From Candidatus Merdimorpha stercoravium (GTDB taxonomy: Bacteria; Bacteroidota; Bacteroidia; Flavobacteriales; UBA1820): DNA of 7,711 nucleotides. Positions 6,511 through 7,711 of this stretch are shown piece by piece (the first letter of the stretch is position 1; each line of letters opens with the position of its first letter). The translations under genes and the position numbers were made by a program. The notes below the pieces were generated by a model. That model saw nothing but the letters and a program-made list of their open reading frames with translations, was not told where the DNA came from and made no database searches. Where the stretch lies: positions 1 through 7,711 of the forward strand of contig DVLY01000181.1 in NCBI GenBank assembly GCA_018715295.1. Direction: 5' to 3'.

Positions 6511-7704
6511 ATGAAAACCGTCAACGATTTCAATTTCAACGGTCGCAAGGCCATCGTCCGCGTGGACTTCAACGTCCCCTACGACGAAAACTTCCACATC
6601 ACCGACGACACGCGCATCCGCGCAGCCGCTCCCACCATCCAGAAGATCCTCAAGGACGGAGGCAGCGTCATCCTGATGTCGCACCTGGGTCGTCCCAAAG
6701 GCCAGGTAAACGACCAGTTCTCCCTGCGCCACATCGTGGACCACGTATCGCAGGTACTGGGCGTACCCGTAAAATTCGCCTCCGACTGCGTAGGCCCGGA
6801 AGCGGAAAAAGCTGCCGCCGAACTCAAACCCGGTGAGGTCCTCCTGCTGGAAAACCTGCGTTTCCACCCCGAGGAGGAAAAAGGCGACGAAGCCTTCGCC
6901 AAGCAACTCGCTTCGCTGGCCGACATCTACGTAAACGACGCTTACGGAACGGCACACCGCGCACATGCTTCGACCACGGTCATCGCCAAATTCATGGGTT
7001 CGCAGAAATGCTTCGGACTGCTGATGGCCAAGGAAGTGGACGCCATCAAAAAAGTGCTCAAGGACGGCGAGCACCCCGTTACCGCCATCCTGGGCGGAGC
7101 CAAGGTATCGTCCAAACTGCCCATCATCTACAACATGCTCGAATCGGTGGACAACCTCATCCTGGGCGGCGGTATGGCCTACACGTTCATCAAGGCCCGC
7201 GGCGGTAAGATCGGCCGTTCGCTGCACGAGGACGAATACCTCGAAACCACCGAGGAGATCCGCGCCAAAGCTGCCGAGAAAGGCGTGAAATTGTACTTCA
7301 CCAAAGACGTCATCGCTACGGAAGTCCACTCCGAAGATGCCCCCTCGAAAATCTTCGCATCGGATCAGATCGAAGACGGCTGGGAAGCGATGGATATCTG
7401 GATGGAAACGCGCAAGTACTTCGCCGACGTGATCAAGGACTCCAAGACCGTGCTGTGGAACGGCCCGATGGGTGTTTTTGAAATGGACAAATACGCACAA
7501 GGCTCGGTAGCCATCGCCAAGGCCATGGCGGAAGCTACCGCCAAAGGCGCCTTCACCCTGGTGGGCGGCGGCGACTCGGTAGCAGCCGTAAACAAATACG
7601 GCTTTGCCGACAAGGTATCCTACGTATCCACCGGCGGTGGTGCCATGCTGGAATCCCTCGAAGGAAAGGTGCTCCCCGGAGTAGCCGCCATCGAAGAAGA
7701 CTAA
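6511..7704 (+). CDS. pgk: Phosphoglycerate kinase
   Basis: This complete 397-residue cytosolic enzyme transfers phosphate from 1,3-bisphosphoglycerate to ADP in glycolysis, and runs in reverse in gluconeogenesis. The PGK signature RVDFNVP is at 17-23. 3-phosphoglycerate contacts are present: Asp19, Asn21, Arg35, SHLGRP (57-62), Arg118 in LENLRF and Arg150 in TAHRAHAS. The C-terminal nucleotide domain has GGAKVS (195-200, Lys198), GPMGVFE (318-324), GGGDSVAA (352-359) and STGGGAMLE (373-381). Every key residue I know for the family is present and the length is usual. Only one ATG is plausible; the A-rich stretch before it (CAAAAAAAGATC) carries no Shine-Dalgarno site. It lies 60 bases after rsmG and probably has its own promoter, as expected for a highly expressed gene. 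The window ends 7 bases after the stop, so a terminator cannot be seen. Confidence 0.99.
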   Translation: MKTVNDFNFNGRKAIVRVDFNVPYDENFHITDDTRIRAAAPTIQKILKDGGSVILMSHLGRPKGQVNDQFSLRHIVDHVSQVLGVPVKFASDCVGPEAEKAAAELKPGEVLLLENLRFHPEEEKGDEAFAKQLASLADIYVNDAYGTAHRAHASTTVIAKFMGSQKCFGLLMAKEVDAIKKVLKDGEHPVTAILGGAKVSSKLPIIYNMLESVDNLILGGGMAYTFIKARGGKIGRSLHEDEYLETTEEIRAKAAEKGVKLYFTKDVIATEVHSEDAPSKIFASDQIEDGWEAMDIWMETRKYFADVIKDSKTVLWNGPMGVFEMDKYAQGSVAIAKAMAEATAKGAFTLVGGGDSVAAVNKYGFADKVSYVSTGGGAMLESLEGKVLPGVAAIEED

Positions 7705-7711
7705 CCGGCCT

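Overview
The window looks like ordinary chromosomal DNA from a GC-rich member of the Bacteroidota, probably the order Bacteroidales. Three things point there: a lipid-anchored BamA/TamA-type outer-membrane protein (the TamL arrangement), a 16S methyltransferase with Bacteroidota-like wording around its HHVLHSLA motif, and perfect matches to the Bacteroidota -7 promoter element TAnnTTTG before three transcription units, with few clear Shine-Dalgarno sites. The high GC content and the near absence of A-ending Leu and Ser codons would fit a lineage such as Rikenellaceae/Alistipes, but I cannot prove genus or family from sequence alone. I see no mobile element, CRISPR array, tRNA, rRNA or phage gene.

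Layout. Positions 93-1270 (+) hold a two-gene vitamin-salvage unit: a PnuC-type transporter overlapping by 4 bases a P-loop kinase resembling the ribosylnicotinamide-kinase domain of NadR. Nicotinamide riboside would enter through PnuC and be trapped as NMN by the kinase, feeding NAD synthesis. Positions 1281-2051 (-) hold a TrmH/SpoU-family RNA 2'-O-methyltransferase, convergent with the kinase gene (10-base gap) and divergent from the next unit (20 bases between start codons). Positions 2072-6450 (+) form a tight run of three genes: a TamL-like outer-membrane assembly lipoprotein, a two-part GNAT-like protein of unknown substrate, and rsmG. Positions 6511-7704 (+) hold a complete phosphoglycerate kinase gene with its own probable promoter at the rsmG stop codon.

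The genes are conserved housekeeping functions: NAD precursor salvage, RNA modification, envelope biogenesis and glycolysis. I do not see a new multi-gene system. The points most worth a second look are the compact divergent trmH/tamL start region (AT-rich, with promoter elements that must lie inside the neighbouring coding sequences), the unusual GTG or TTG start of tamL, and the uncharacterised GNAT-like gene sandwiched between envelope assembly and ribosome methylation.
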